Assembly (NCBI GenBank): GCA_035222895.1 | Contig: JAVYIG010006817.1 | Coordinates: 47,373-111,372, forward strand | Length of the DNA stretch: 64,000 nucleotides | Direction of reading: 5' to 3' | From: Strongylocentrotus droebachiensis | Taxonomy: Eukaryota > Echinodermata > Echinoidea > Camarodonta > Strongylocentrotidae | In this document: positions 46,798-59,629 of the stretch, piece by piece | How the letters are laid out: every line of letters begins with the position of its first letter | How positions within the stretch are numbered: the first letter of the stretch is position 1 | Made by a program: the position numbers and the translations under genes | The notes under the pieces: generated by a model | What the model saw: only the letters and a program-made list of their open reading frames with translations | Database searches by the model: none | Told to the model about the DNA's origin: nothing

Positions 46798-47140
46798 GGT
46801 TAAAACATAATTGATGAAGGATGTTGAATTATAAGGCGATGATTGAATAAAATCGAAATGTTAACGCAAATTAAAGTTTCATGTAAGTAGAACAACAAAA
46901 AAGCGGATGGTCGATCGCTCCTTGGTGTAAAGTAAATGCATTTACCCCCATCCTCAAATAAAGTTTGCTTCTCTCGAAGCGGCCATGGTGTTTACTCTTC
47001 ATTGGGAAGGTTTGAAATATTTATTGTTGATGGATGTTGAATTGGAAGAAAATTATTCATTAAAAAACAACATTTTCAGGTAATTCAAACCTTTCTTTAA
47101 CCAAAAAACAATCAAAATGCGGATGGTCATTAGCCCCGGG
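46798..47140. repeat. Diverged direct repeat
   Basis: About 46798-46925 and 47005-47140 share in order TGATG-GGATGTTGAATT, ATTCA-T-AAA, CAA-AAAAGCGGATGGTC and flanking AT-rich sequence. A decayed tandem duplication just downstream of the candidate first exon. Confidence 0.6.
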
Positions 47141-47149
47141 TTTCAAAGC

Positions 47150-48420
47150 ATTTTTCGAAGAGGCTCATTGTGAAGGAAATCCTTTTTTTTTTTTTTTAAA
47201 GGGCTTCCTTTACATGGGTCTAGACTTTATCCTTTTTTTTAAGAACTTCTAGAAGGTTTCATAATGTCTCTTATACTAACTCTTCAGCTTTATTGTGGCC
47301 AATCTTGTATTTACAAATCGCCCCGAATTTCGCGATATCGTTGATTTTTAAAAATGCTTAAGTTCTTCTAATATAACGATCCGCGTCCATAAAGTTTGGC
47401 AAGTGGTGTGACTACTGTTATATTCTTTCCGTCGTTTTGCAAGTTGACTTCACTCATACTTTACAGTAATAATTAAATGATCCATTTGTGAGCAAGCGAA
47501 AGGAAAGAGCACAAGATTTGAGTAGTTTCTGACAGCCATGGGTTATTTTTCTGATGTTTTACAGCAGCAGCTCAAAAATTGCAGCATGCAGTTAGATAAA
47601 AAATTTCGCTCATTACTCCATCCAATATCGCTTGATTTAATGTTGAATTCCTTTAGTATGAAGTCATATCATCAAAATAATAATCTCCCATTGTACTTAC
47701 ATTTAAAAATGTTGAAATTTTCATTAATTAGTAGCAAATATATATCTAAACAGACTAAAACAATTAAATCGGCATTTCAAATCAGTTCCCACGTGGAAAG
47801 ATTATAATTTTCTTTTTGGATAAAATCGAATTGTGGAATTTTAGTTTTGATATAACTTCAAAATTTCATTTTCAATCATACGGTAACAGGTCTTTGCCTC
47901 AAAGGTATAGTGATTGGAATATATCAAATGATTCCTCCCATAACAATAACATCATCAGCTCCCTTAAATTACCTTTCTTTTAAATTCTTTTTTAAAACTA
48001 CCCAAGGTCAAAAAATTGTGAAGTACCGATGCCAAGTCCTCTCAAATCGATTAACCGATGACATTAAAAACCTTTGTATCACTCCGAATCTGTAAAAACA
48101 AAATTGTAAAACCCTTATTGTTTGATATGCAATTTTCTTCTTAGCCCAATAATATTTCAAAATCCGCCCTCCCAATTTTCGTTTAAAATGCTTATTATGT
48201 GATGGTAAAATTATTTGGGAGATTAACCCTGACAAGAAGCGTTTGATTTTGTTGTCCCCATTCAAATTTTAGTTAACCATGATAGTTCAATATATCCCCA
48301 TTTAGTATGTTACTTCTTTTTTTCCTTGTTCATTCTTTGTATTTGATAACATACATTTTGTTTGCATGTTTTTGACTGGAATGTTGAAAATGAATAGATG
48401 AAATGAAATGAAACGATTTG
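47150..48420. other. Unassigned DNA ending in a LINE-like tail
   Basis: The 89-codon plus frame 47538-47807 and the 85-codon minus frame 48008-48265 show no domain. The region ends at about 48385-48415 with ATGAATAGATGAAATGAAATG, a tail like those of non-LTR elements, so part may be LINE 3' sequence on the plus strand. Confidence 0.4.
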
Positions 48421-50260
48421 TTTCGGTCAGTCTACCGTCGGACTGGTTTTGATCTCTTCGGTGTGACTAGGATGTCTCATCCATGAACTAGTAAACGCCT
48501 TTAAAAATGAAGACAAATCGAGACCTTAACATAAGAAGACACATCCAGAAAATAAATCACAATTTTGAGGCTATACCATAAACATGTTCGAAAATAACCT
48601 AACGCGTTGGGTTTATGTAGAGATTGGAGGAAAAAATGTACATCTTACCACTGGATAATTCCAAGCATCATTCTCGGTGAAAAACCATTTGCGGTGTGTT
48701 GTGCATTGTCAGTATGTATGCATATTGTAATATTCATTCATATTTGAGGATGAGTAGTTATTCTAAAGTAAACAATATGAATAGCTTTCAATATTAAGAC
48801 ATACATCATTTTGTTGGCTTCCTCGTTTTATGATAACGTACGGGTATGAATAGAGAGCACAATCTAACCAATATAAGAAATATTAAAGGGAAGCAAATCG
48901 TGCGAACAAGATTACATTTGCTTAAAGATGGATTCATCATATAGAAAATAACGAATCTATGCTAAAATAATAGAAATAAATATTTTTATGAAGCGCTAAT
49001 TATTACTGAAACGCTACAAATCTAAAAATAAGAATACCGCGTCATCGATTTTGTTTTCCTTCTTCATCTCCCTCCATCTATGATAAGTTCAATTTTGATA
49101 TTTGATGAAAGGTTCTTCTTGCGCTATGCCGAAATTTCCATCAACAGATTTGGAGATATAAAAAGTAATCAATAAACACAAACACGTTGACACTTTCTCG
49201 CCTAAAACGTAACGACTGTGGATGATATTGATTAATCTTTCGTAGTCCTCACCTAAAATGTACGTGTATCGAAGCAGCGCCCACAAGGGGGAAATTGACA
49301 TTTTGGGGGTTTCAATTCCGAAAAAATTTGCCCTAGAAAGATAAAATTCCAACCCTTGTGTTCAATTTTGCAATTTATGGTTAATTGGCATTTATCCGAG
49401 GCGCAGAACTCCATCTTAAACAAATGGTAGACAAATTTGAGAATTCAATCCCATGCATGATTTCATGACGTATTAGTCTACTTCTGCGCAAAGCTTAACT
49501 GTGATGTATCCAAACAGTTTCTTAACAAATTTCTCTACCTTTGCCACTCTCCACCCAGCATTTAAAGGGTTCCTGTATGAAGAGATTCCTTGAATGATGT
49601 GAGCACCGAAATTTAGGTTAGAGACCCATTGCGAGGTGGATAGGACCATCCCATAACAACAATGGCTAAATGCATAGTTAGCGTCATATTTTAACATTCA
49701 TGAAATCAGTGAAAGTAATATCAAGTCAAGTCAAACCAATAAAAACAGTTCACTGCATCAAAATCGCAGCAGAAACAGACTATGTGCAGCATACACGTGT
49801 ATATTTTGATGGTGTCATATACGATATTAACGAAATGGCTTTATTATCCAGAATCGATAGATTCTCGAATTCAGTAAATGCAGAATTATTAATGATCACT
49901 TAAACATTATACACAAATCATACAGAGTATATGAAGAAATATCACAAGGGACGTAATGTTGTAAATTGTATTGGGGAAGCCTTTTTGCTATCTTTCAGAA
50001 ATTTCACTATTTTATTTCGGATGTACTCCTCTAATCTAGATTGACATTCAACGAAAGAATTCATTTGCGATGTGATTTAATCACTGCAAGATACTTCAAA
50101 CAGGCAATCACAGTCAATCAGCTTAAGATCTGATCGTGCTGCAAGATCACAAACACGAAAAGGGAATATGATTGTTTAAACAATTTCATCCTGTGTCCGT
50201 TTGTTAGTGCTGATCTTGAAAATTTTATAAAAATTTGAATGTATATACGATAATGGAATT
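48421..50260. other. Unassigned DNA
   Basis: Frames at 49473-49697 (minus) and 49700-49903 (plus) have no domain, signal peptide or splice support. Confidence 0.4.
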
Positions 50261-50264
50261 TAGT

Positions 50265-50480
50265 TTATATCCAGATGATAAATGGGTAACTGGTCGGATG
50301 CGAATGTCATTGTAGTTCGCGCAGTATATTGAGCGTCTATTAAATGGCGCCTGGTTGGAATGGTCCCCAGGGAGTGGAGGATGTTGGGGCTTACCTGCAT
50401 CCGATGACCGGGGTAATAATATATCTGTATTGCACTTAGAAAAATCATAGATGTATTGAGCGCTATATTATAAACCCAGG
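50265..50480 (+). mobile_element. SINE or LINE-tail fragment
   Basis: Plus strand contains GGCGCCTGGTTGGAATGGTC and a tail reading TGTATTGAGCGCTATATTAT. A GCGC-containing near-terminal phrase of this sort also occurs at 54455-54490. It has the look of L2-like 3' ends shared by LINEs and their SINE partners. Family not determined. Confidence 0.45.
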
Positions 50481-50539
50481 ATATTATGATGTAATTATAT
50501 AATAATGTGGAAATTGCTATACTGTCAATTTGTAACACT

Positions 50540-51160
50540 TTCTAATCCTACAGCTTTTACGACATAAAACCTGGGGAGAATGTCAGAACCCCCTTTAATA
50601 TTGTACAAGAATTGCTTTTTTTTTTAGCAATCCATGAGCCCGATTGAGATCAATATAGATCGGGCAAGATTTGTATCAGACCACAATATATTGGATACAA
50701 TCATTCTCAAAATCTCGAAATGTCAACAAATTTAGTCTGTTCTTTTGAAATATGCATCCATGTAAAAATGATTCATGAAAATTACATTTTCGTTAAATCC
50801 CAAATCATACCCTGCGATGAGATCACCAATCATAGAACGCAGAAATTAACATTTCACGTTTGATAAAGATCATTAACTCATTAACATTGAATGAGGTTTG
50901 ATTATAATATATGGAGAAAATGATTGGAAAGAAAATGATCAGACGCTAAAAGGCGTGTTAATTTCGTTACAAAATTATTGGAAATTTGTGTTTCCTGTCA
51001 TTTCTTTCATCGATCATTAAGAAAAGATTTCATCGTGTCATTTTTTTCCTCAAAAAGCAACACTGATCGAAAACTGTCATAATGTTTGAACGATATTTTA
51101 GGTTTTTAAATCATACCTGGATGAAGGGGGAGGGGCGAGAGAAATTTTTTAAAACGTTTC
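50540..51160. other. Unassigned DNA
   Basis: Nothing recognised. Confidence 0.4.
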
Positions 51161-51164
51161 AGTT

Positions 51165-51350
51165 TCAGTTTATTGTTTCATATTGCACATTTTTACATAA
51201 TGATTTCACAAAAGAAATGTTATAAACAAACAGGAATTATATTGACAGATACTATAATAGCAAGTGAGTACCTCATCAATTTGATTGCAAGCAGTAAATT
51301 TAAAATACTGCACTTAAAAACAGAGATAAATATGGCGGAGCCTTGATGGT
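51165..51350 (-). mobile_element. LINE 3' tail, CR1/L2-like
   Basis: The minus strand ends ACAATAAACTGAAACTGAAA, similar to the tail at 9296-9440. No coding part adjacent. Confidence 0.5.
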
Positions 51351-53450
51351 GAAAGCTACGCTCGTGAGTCACATGAAAAGGAACAAACATATCAAAATGA
51401 AAAAGGAAAAAAACATTCGATAATTTTGTTTTTTACCTACATCCCCATCCCCATCCCCCCCTCCCTTTTTGACGATCCCCGATCCGCCCTTGTGATTTCC
51501 ACTTCTGTTGTCGGGATAGTGTAATTTCAAGGCATGATGCGGATGATGTGTCAGAATCAATGTTTAAACACCTTGAGGGCCAGGATTCAAGGAGAATCAT
51601 TCTATTGCCAGAGGTCAAGAAGGTAGAAATAGATAAGTTTAATTTCCTCCCCTCCCTTCAATTTCACAGATATTATGTTAACGGAGTATTGTTTGTTGCC
51701 GTGCTTAGTGCATTGGTATGCGGTTTATTAATATTATTATTCACTCGATAAACACGTTTTTGTTTTGATTGATAAGGCTATCATTAAAGTATCCTATCTT
51801 AAAATTAATAATATAATGAAACAATATCTATAAAGAAAATAATAAACATGTCAGTTTATCCAAGCGCTACAGTACCAGCAAAATATACAGCAAGCAATTC
51901 TATTAGAATTGTAATTATTCCGTAATAAACAAACCAAGTACAATTTTCTTCTCATATATGGTATTTAATCTCTGGTCATATTTCTTGATTGAAATTATCA
52001 ATACTGGTGAAATAAATGAAGAAATGTTGTTCTATTTATTTAAAATCATAACACAAACTATGCTCACTAGTAGAAAATTATAAAACTTTGGAAAATGAGC
52101 CAAAAAAATTAATCACACAATTCTGATAAGAATATTGCTTATTAAAATACCCAAGGGTCTTGTCTATTTTAATACTTATGATTGACTATTCTAATCAGTA
52201 TCAATGTTGTAGTATAATACCAATTAGCTCTATACTAAATTCAAAATTCAAAATTTAGAATATAAAAAAGAATTCTTTTATATTAGTTAAGCAGAAAAAA
52301 CGTTAGTAATTTAAGGTAAGGCATTATCATTACTCACCAAATTGTCTAAAACATTCCTCCCTTTCCGATGTTTCAAGATTTCTATCATTTATAAAAACTA
52401 GATTTTTTGTTGGTATCCACCTAAGATTTATAGGTAAACCTGTAATTTTATTTTTTTGATTGGAATGAATCCGAGTACTATTGGAATCTGATGAAGCAGA
52501 ATAAACTTGCGGCTGAGTTTTGTTTCCTCCTTGATCTAAACTTAATTAGGTTTAAACTTTAATAACATTTTATTCTATACTTAATGTTTTTGATAGATAC
52601 TCAAACCCACTCGCGTTATCTTTTCATGAACAAGAATTCTATGTTTAGACAAACATATACATTTATATGTATCAAAATATTTATAAGGTTCCGCTGAAAA
52701 TTGAGACATCTATTAAGAAGGTATCTAAAAACTAATTTTCAAAGTCGGGTAATGCATTTAAGAAAGTTAGTTTGGTATTTAATTAGCTTTTGAAATAATT
52801 ACTCTTCTACTTCATGATATGTTGTAGTTTTACATGAACCTGAAGCCCCAAAGAAAAAGAGATGGTCTTCAATATTATCAGGTGGGCTGTATTTTTTAAT
52901 TGTTATTACTTTATTCCAACCGAAATCAAAACTTTGAATAACTAATAAGTTCAAGCAGATTTACTTTAGTGATTCACGTCGGTCATTTAATAAATTGAAG
53001 AAAATAAAAGAAATGTCACAACTGCCGTCGAAGATATTTGTAAGAAAATCTTTTAAACCATCCTCGGGATTAGTTTTTTCCAATTGATGCTAAAAAATCA
53101 ATACAAAGGTTAAGGCATATCCCTTATTGGAATGAGAAATTGCAGATAATTATGCAAATTCTAAAACTCTTGTGCCTTGGAAACGACAACAAAGTCACCG
53201 CCGTCGTATAACGAAGTGAATTATTAGAAATAAGAGTTGGTGGATTTTTCGGTTTTTGCTTTTAAACGTAGATTTGTTAATCGGGTCAGTTGAATAGTCA
53301 AAACAGAGAAATATTGTTTAGTTGATACTGGGGGACAACACAAGCTCTTTATCTGATAACGTACAAAACATGCTTCTAAAAATACATATATTGCACCGAA
53401 AAGCTAATAAGATAATCGTCGTATACTGTACGAGACTTCAAGTTCCGTTA
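51351..53450. other. Unassigned AT-rich DNA
   Basis: A 67-codon plus frame, 51548-51751, ends in a hydrophobic segment (VLFVAVLSALVCGLLILLF) but lacks homology or splice support and is not called. 51780-53300 is strongly AT-rich with no gene. Confidence 0.45.
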
Positions 53451-53465
53451 TTTCGGCACTGCTCG

Positions 53466-53612
53466 ATCTTAGAAAGGAAAGAGAGAGTGAGAGGAAGAGA
53501 GGAGAGACAGAGAAAGAAAAAAAAGGAAGAAGAGAAATACGAGAAAAAAAATAGAATAGAGAGAGAGAGAGAGAGAGGGGGGGGGGAAGAAACAGAGAGA
53601 GGTGAGAGGGGA
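53466..53612. repeat. (GA)n-rich microsatellite
   Basis: Purine tract of GAGA and AAAGA words with a short G run. Frames across it are artefacts. Confidence 0.95.
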
Positions 53613-53898
53613 TAATTATTGGATGTTTCCCACTTTATACTTCGTAAAAGGAGCAATTTTTCTAAAATAGTGGTTAATTTTGTACAAATCAGGAGAGAAA
53701 ATGGGGAGAAACAACGCGAGTGTGCAACTGCTTCTTGAACATGATGACAGGTGCAAGGTCGCACCTCTAATTGTAATTTCTGTCCAATATGGCATCTTCA
53801 TGGACCACCTAATGGACATAAAATAGGTATTTGAGAAGGCGTTACGACCCTTTCCGGAACCCTCTAGCGTGGAGCAGGACAAGTGTCTCCCTTCTTCT

Positions 53899-54046
53899 GG
53901 GGAGCGTTTCACAAAACTTGTCATCAGTGACAAATGACAGTTTTTGTTATAAGCTACTGAAATCCTTGCTTCTGATTGGTTATCAGCAGATTTGTCACTG
54001 ATTTTTGTCATTTGTCATTGAAAAAAGGCTTTGTGAAACAGGTCCC
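53899..54046. mobile_element. Small MITE, about 148 bp
   Basis: The left end GGGAGCGTTTCACAAAAC and the inverted right end GGGACCTGTTTCACAAAG form imperfect termini. GACAAATGACA occurs as inverted copies further in. No confident target duplication. Confidence 0.7.
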
Positions 54047-54049
54047 TGG

Positions 54050-54590
54050 TGACCAGGCAAAGGCTACGCCCGATAGCGTAAACCCTTAACCAGGTATCGA
54101 ACGTCTACCTCGGTATTATCATCAACATAAAGACTTCTGCAGACCTTTATAATAATAATATTATAAACGTTTAGAGACCACAACTATTCTCATCACACTC
54201 GCAAGGTAATCCGTGGAATGAAATTCCATCTTATGGGAAGCTGCAAAATTGACTCAGGATCACCACATCCGAAGCCCTTCTCTTTCAACCAACCCGTATC
54301 AACTGTGTTTGTGGTCTTAGCATAGCAATCGAACGTCTGAAGTTTCTTGAGGGAAAGATGCGTCGTTATTTCGAAGTAATCCCATTGGCCTATTAACTTT
54401 GGCGTGGCGTCGGTAAACACCCCCAAATAATAATTTGTTCTTTTATAGCGCATTTCATGTCTGTTGACATTTCAATGCGCTTTACAATATACATAATTAT
54501 TTAAAGTATAGCACGATCATAAAAGGAAAATGAAATAAAAACATATATAGAAAACAATGAAGTGCTTACAAAATGAAAAATTATAACATT
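54050..54590. other. Unassigned DNA and LINE 3' region
   Basis: Part of this lies 3' (minus strand) of the LINE fragment below and includes a GCGC-bearing tail at about 54455-54490. The remainder is unassigned. Confidence 0.4.
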
Positions 54591-54599
54591 ACTTATCCT

Positions 54600-54918
54600 T
54601 AAATACTATTGATGTGCTAATTTGAAGAGATGAGTTTTTAGTTCAGAATTGAATGTTTCAATATTGCATAGACAACGTAATGAATTTGGGAGGGAATTCC
54701 ATATGAGTGAAAGCCCTATCACCATTTGCTTTTGTTCTGCCTCTCTTAGCTACGAGGAGGTTTTGAGATGCAGAACGCAAAGACTTTGATGGAACATATT
54801 GTAAGACAAGATCAGAGAGATATTCTGGAGACAGACCATTGAGTGATTTGAAGGTTAGCAAAATAATTTTGAACTGGATACGGAATTTAACTGGGAGCCA
54901 ATGTAAATCCTGGAATAC
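54600..54918 (-). pseudogene. LINE reverse transcriptase C-terminal fragment
   Basis: Minus strand reads LHWLPVKFRIQFKIILLTFK, then SLNGLSPEYLSDLVLQYVPS and GDRAFTHMEFPPKF. These are the conserved LHWLPV..RI.FK, L.GL.P.YL and GDRAF blocks at the end of a common invertebrate non-LTR reverse transcriptase. Stops follow from 54660. The catalytic part is absent, so this is a 5'-truncated dead copy, distinct from the LINE at 33-37 kb. Confidence 0.85.
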
Positions 54919-54919
54919 G

Positions 54920-55595
54920 AACGTTTATACATTGTGTATTAAAGGTCTACATATTTTGGTTTAGCCAGAAGGGCAGTCAAACGGTTCTAGGGGAGGGGGC
55001 AATTCCTTCAATCCCCCATAAAAGAAAATCGCGAGATAAATGTAGGAAATTGATGTAAGAACCCTAAGCCACCCGAAAGCCCTCCCAAGATCAAACCACT
55101 CCTGCGGAAGGCCCGTTAACTCTTATACTATCATACAGAGATAATTACGTCCTTCTGGCTCTAAACAGTTATGTTGATGAAAGCGAGGGTTAACAATTAG
55201 TTATTTGTTGGATGTAAAACCTCTGGTGTAGTGTAGGCCTATAATATGTCTAATCTTAAGAATGTCAGATGCGTCGTCATTTCAAGATAATCCAAATGAC
55301 TTGTCCAAAATAAGGTTGAGTCTGTGACCCCCTCCCTCTCCACGATTTTGGGCTACAAACGGTTTTACCTGTAGGTCTAATGACAATTGTCTTGAAGAAA
55401 CCAATGATAAACCATTCTTTATCAGGTAAAGGTTAAAGTAGTGGTGTAAAGAATGTCTAGTTACGAGTGCGGCAAACTTTGACGGTTGGATTAAATGCAA
55501 GAATAATAGTTTTTTGTTTAATAATTAAAAACAAATGTGGAAAATTTATCGATGCACAAAATAGAATGAGAAATAAAGCAATAGCAAGAAATAAA
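54920..55595. other. Unassigned DNA
   Basis: Nothing recognised. Confidence 0.4.
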
Positions 55596-55604
55596 GTCTA
55601 TACT

Positions 55605-55722
55605 CTCCGTCCCTTACTTCCTCCGTCCGTTCCCCCCTCCTGTGCCCTCTGTTCCTGCCTTCCCTCTTCCTCGCTCTCTCTCTCTCCTTGCCCTTCACTC
55701 TCTCCCTCCCTCTCCCTGTCTC
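55605..55722. repeat. CT-rich microsatellite
   Basis: Imperfect pyrimidine tract. Confidence 0.9.
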
Positions 55723-55724
55723 TA

Positions 55725-57610
55725 TTATTGGCGTTTCATCACAACATGACTCTTCAAATCAAATACTACTGATATTCACACTAGTGAATGACTTCAAATT
55801 ACAAACCGAAGGCGATCGAGAATTTCTGAAGTTAAGTAATCCCTCTGTACCTAATAAAGCCATCGGCAAACTCGACCTGTTTTAAGTGAAGGTTTCATGG
55901 AACAGGTCATCTCCTTCATTAAAGGCCATTCAACCTTTGTAATAAGTTCATTTTTATGAAAGTAGAAAAACAAGGAAAACAGCACGGAGAAATGATTCAG
56001 ACCAATAATAAGAAAGTTATGAATGTGTGAAATGTGATAAAAAATGAATCTATACGCGAATCTCAAATTGGCAATTTGGTCAGTGAGTGTTGACATAGTC
56101 ATGGACAACTCTCCCAAATTTCGTGTACAAATATATCAATAATTTATGTCTTTCTCCCACGTGCCTTCTCCCTTGAGGCACTACTCGCAATATATTTTGG
56201 ACAGTATATCACTGTAGTTCCTCTAAAAAGGAAATACAACCCACCCCCGAGTCATACCTTTTGAAAAAGATAATATAAGTAACGTTTAGTGTTTAAACAA
56301 ATGGGTATGTTTTCCGGCATTATATCACAGTAACAAACCAATTCGGCCAATATGAAGTGTCCAAATGTAAAGTAATTCCAACGTTAAAAAATTCACAACC
56401 TTCCTTTTTATATATATTTTCTCTTCTCTGCTGCTCTCGATTCTCTCATTTTTCTTTTTCTTTTATAGTAGTTAGGCCGTATTTTCCTTTAAACATCTCC
56501 AGGCAACTGTAAATGGGACGAATCTCCATCATATTCTTCACTTCAACGGGGTGTGGTTTGGGATTTGGTATTACATGTACTTAACACACAATATGACGAC
56601 ATAATCACTCCTAAAGGCCTCGAGCCCATCAGGCCCCATGCTCTATATACCGTGCAACCTACCATAACATGTATCATTTGACTGATGTTTAATATATAAT
56701 GAATGACATTTAAGAGTAAAAATTGTGCCAAACAGGATATTTATACATATTATATATCGCCTCTTTGGGAATATCTTCAATTATTATTATTGTAATATTT
56801 CCAAGAAGCTTTATCTGAATTATGCAAGAGTGGATTATATTATTTGCACTTCTCAATATGCAGTTTATCAGAACACGTTTCATCATCTATTTTGTTGTTA
56901 TTTCGTTTTTTATTGTATATTTTCCAATAACTTATACCTCAATAATGAAAGAGGTGATAATAATATACAACTCGAACATCTCAGTAAGCGATTCTCTGGA
57001 CTTAAACAAATTAATTGTTGGAGAACGTCTTGATATCAACATGAGATCATATATAATCTTGACTACATTTCCACAACACAGACAGAAAATGACGTACAAG
57101 ACTGTGACTATTCATCTAATTAAATTTGAAATTTAATATTTTATTGCAGGCAAGTATTTTTCGAGGTTGTCTAGTAGGTCATTCCGAGTAGTAGTTGCTT
57201 TATTTCTTACGACAGTTCTTGAGAATTTATAACGAGTTTTATGGGTCGTATTTTTATTTTTACAGTCTCTTCTATTATTAGCATGTCTATTAGAAACAAA
57301 ACAGTCTGGGAATGTCACGAATACCGGCGCAAATATAGAGAGGGGAGGGGCTGTGCCTCGCTTAAATTCAATTTAAAGAAATATAAGTAATTCCAAAAAA
57401 CGTAAAAAGCAAGATTTAGCTCTTACAAATCGTCGCCATATCATACTCTTTTGTTGTTCCCTTATTTATGACGTGATTTGCATTGTTTTCACCTTGTATT
57501 TGAATCAAAATGGATTTATATTCTGGCTCTACATGTGTCTCTTACACTAGGATTGCCTATTTATAATTATACCAGTTAAGATGCAGAGACAGAGAAGGAT
57601 AGCGAGAGAG
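55725..57610. other. Unassigned AT-rich DNA
   Basis: Overlapping plus frames at 56725-57136 are rich in Ile, Tyr and Phe as expected from AT-rich DNA. No domain or splice support. Confidence 0.4.
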
Positions 57611-57622
57611 GTTGAGACACCA

Positions 57623-57787
57623 GGGCCCCGAGTCTTATAAAGAGTTGATATTCATCGCAACTAATTTGCGATTTATATCAATCGCAACTATGTACATAAG
57701 AGATAAGGGGACTGCAAAGTTACGATTGATTGGAGGACTTGCGATTGATTGTTTTGGATCAATCGCAACTCTTTATAAGACGGGGCC
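57623..57787. mobile_element. Small MITE, 165 bp
   Basis: Left GGGCCCCGAGTCTTATAAAG and the inverted right end GGGCCCCGTCTTATAAAGAG match except for a 2-base gap. The interior repeats ATCGCAACT on both strands. Target duplication unclear. Confidence 0.8.
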
Positions 57788-57829
57788 CAGGACATGAAGG
57801 GTAAAAGATGAACAGCGAAGCAGATAGAG

Positions 57830-58252
57830 ACAGAAAGACGGAGAGACACGTTTGAGAAAGAGAGATGGAGAGACAGTTATATAGAGAAAGGAAGATAGAG
57901 AAAGAGATAACGAGAGAGACATTGAGACGGAGAGAGATGAGAGAGACAAAAAGGCAGACAGAGACGGTGAGACGGAGGCAACAAAGGGACAGAGTAAGGG
58001 AGAAACAGTGAAACAGGAACAGAAAGAGAGAGTCATAGACAAGTAAACATTAAACATAATACGAGAGAGAAACACACATACTCTCACATACACACACACA
58101 CACACACACATACACACACAGTCGGTGATAAAGAGAGACAGATAGAGAGACAGACAGATAGAGAAAGAGGGATAGAGAGAGAGATATATAAATAGGGAAA
58201 CAGGTAGAGAGAAAGAGAGAGAGAGAGAGACGGACAGAGAAAGAGAGAGCGG
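57830..58252. repeat. (GA)n-rich region with (CA)n core
   Basis: About 420 bp of GAGA/GACA words, with a CA microsatellite at about 58086-58121. The 163-codon minus frame is a Ser/Leu artefact. Confidence 0.95.
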
Positions 58253-58254
58253 GG

Positions 58255-59030
58255 AATGTTCCATTATTACATTTTAATGACACTTTATAGGGAGAGATCA
58301 TCCTTTCTGAAATCGAGAAGGATGACCTGCACATTGCCACTGCTGGTATTAGGACAACTAGATCTTGAAAATCCTTTCAACCAGATTCTCCCGATCCCCA
58401 AGCAACACCAGAATGACCAGTATATACAGGAAAGAGGAATAACGTTAGAGCAAAAGCGTTTACATTATTTTTGCGAGAATCACACTTTCCTGAATGTTCG
58501 AATAGACATAAATTGTCGTCTGTTTACTGTTGAGAGTTAAAGGCGTTTACACAAATAAAAAATGTTAAAAAATTGACAACTTGACAATTCCACTGGCATT
58601 ACAGGAAAAGTTTAAAATCATACTTTGTAATTTCACCTAAAGTTGGCATTTGCATGGAATAACCCATACATAAAAGTGGCGTTTAAATAACTTCATAAGC
58701 AATAAGTGGGGTTCTACTCGAATTAGTGCATATTTGACCCCTTTAAATCCTCAAACGCATTTCAAAAATCGAGTTTAAATGCCCTGTTACCAAGCAATGA
58801 TATCTTCTCTAGAATAATAATATTGCCAACAAAGACTAATGGAGAAGGAAAAAAAATAATGAATTGACACATTAATCAAGAACATTGAATCTGTGACACA
58901 TTGTAGAGCAAGCAACATGCGTGTCCTGCAGAGGCTGATACCGACGCTCTATAGTTGACGCCATCATCCTCATCATCCTCATCATCATCTATTTCGATTT
59001 TCACTCTCTCTCTCTCTTTCTCTTTATTGT
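58255..59030. other. Probable intron upstream of the GnRH-type coding exon
   Basis: No exon seen. It ends in CATCAT repeats and a pyrimidine tract (59001-59032) leading to the TCCAG acceptor at 59034. Confidence 0.45.
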
Positions 59031-59034
59031 CCAG

Positions 59035-59045
59035 GAAGGCTAACG
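59035..59045 (+). other. 5' untranslated segment of the GnRH-type gene
   Basis: Eleven bases between the acceptor TTGTCCAG (ending 59034) and the ATG at 59046. A long pyrimidine tract before the AG shows that the leader is spliced, so at least one upstream non-coding exon must exist. Confidence 0.65.
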
Positions 59046-59231
59046 ATGAATACTTCCAGCAACCTCACAGTGATGGTCATCCTGATGGCAGCTGTAATCC
59101 TTAGTCACTTTCAACCGTCACTGTGCCAAATCCACCACAGGTTCAACTGCTGGAGACCGGGGGGTAAGAAGCGTTCCGACCCAGACAGCTCCGCCACATC
59201 CAGCTTCCCCCCTAATAGCGGAGATCACCTG
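59046..59231 (+). CDS. GnRH-type neuropeptide precursor, coding exon 1
   Basis: Encodes the signal peptide and mature hormone of a gonadotropin-releasing-hormone-type precursor. Residues 1-27 form a hydrophobic signal peptide (core LTVMVILMAAVILS). Cleavage after Cys27 would release QIHHRFNCWRPGG, residues 28-40, followed by the KKR convertase site at 41-43. Gln28 should cyclise to pyroglutamate and Gly40 should supply the C-terminal amide, giving a 12-residue amidated peptide. It agrees with the sea-urchin GnRH-type peptide I recall (pQVHHRFSGWRPG-amide) except at Val/Ile and Ser-Gly/Asn-Cys. The exon ends in phase 0 at CACCTG|GTGAGT. The peptide would be secreted and act on a GnRH-type receptor. 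Corazonin-type identity is less likely given the HHRF...WRPG pattern. Confidence 0.9.
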
Positions 59232-59257
59232 GTGAGTACGAGTGCGATCATAATAAT

Positions 59258-59372
59258 TATGATGATGATGATGATGATGATGATAATAATACAAATAATG
59301 ATAATAATAACAATAATGATAATATTAGTATTAATTATGATATTAACATTGATAATAATAACGATAATAATG
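59258..59372. repeat. (ATG/ATA)n trinucleotide microsatellite
   Basis: Begins 27 bp inside the intron. The apparent C-terminal poly-Met/Ile extension of the precursor is readthrough of this intronic repeat. Confidence 0.95.
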
Positions 59373-59442
59373 ATTGGGTCTTAATTTTCAGCCACGTCAT
59401 TTTTAGCTTTGCTTTCCTTTTGACCTGCAAATATTATTACTC

Positions 59443-59580
59443 CAGGTACCCATTTATACCTGGGTGGAGAGTGGCAAATATAGGATTAATCTCTTGCCAA
59501 AGGACGTTAGTGCCGAGCTGGGATTCGAACCCTCAATACTTGGATTAAAAGTCAAGTGAATGAACCACTATACCACGGCA
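59443..59580 (-). mobile_element. tRNA-derived SINE
   Basis: On the minus strand TGCCGTGGTATAGTGGTTCA (A-box region) is followed by GAGGGTTCGAATCCCAGC (good B box), then GGGTACCTG at the end. Same family as 22085-22262. Confidence 0.78.
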
Positions 59581-59629
59581 GGCTAAGCGTTAAATCTCGT
59601 TGCACTTAGAGGCGTCATTGTGATTGAGT

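Noticed and set aside
51548..51751. 67-codon frame with a C-terminal hydrophobic segment as a small membrane protein
   Set aside because: No homology, splice support or promoter signal; AT-rich DNA readily gives such segments.
59232..59384. Continuation of the neuropeptide precursor into a poly-Met/Ile tail
   Set aside because: It is readthrough past a good splice donor into an intronic ATG/ATA microsatellite.
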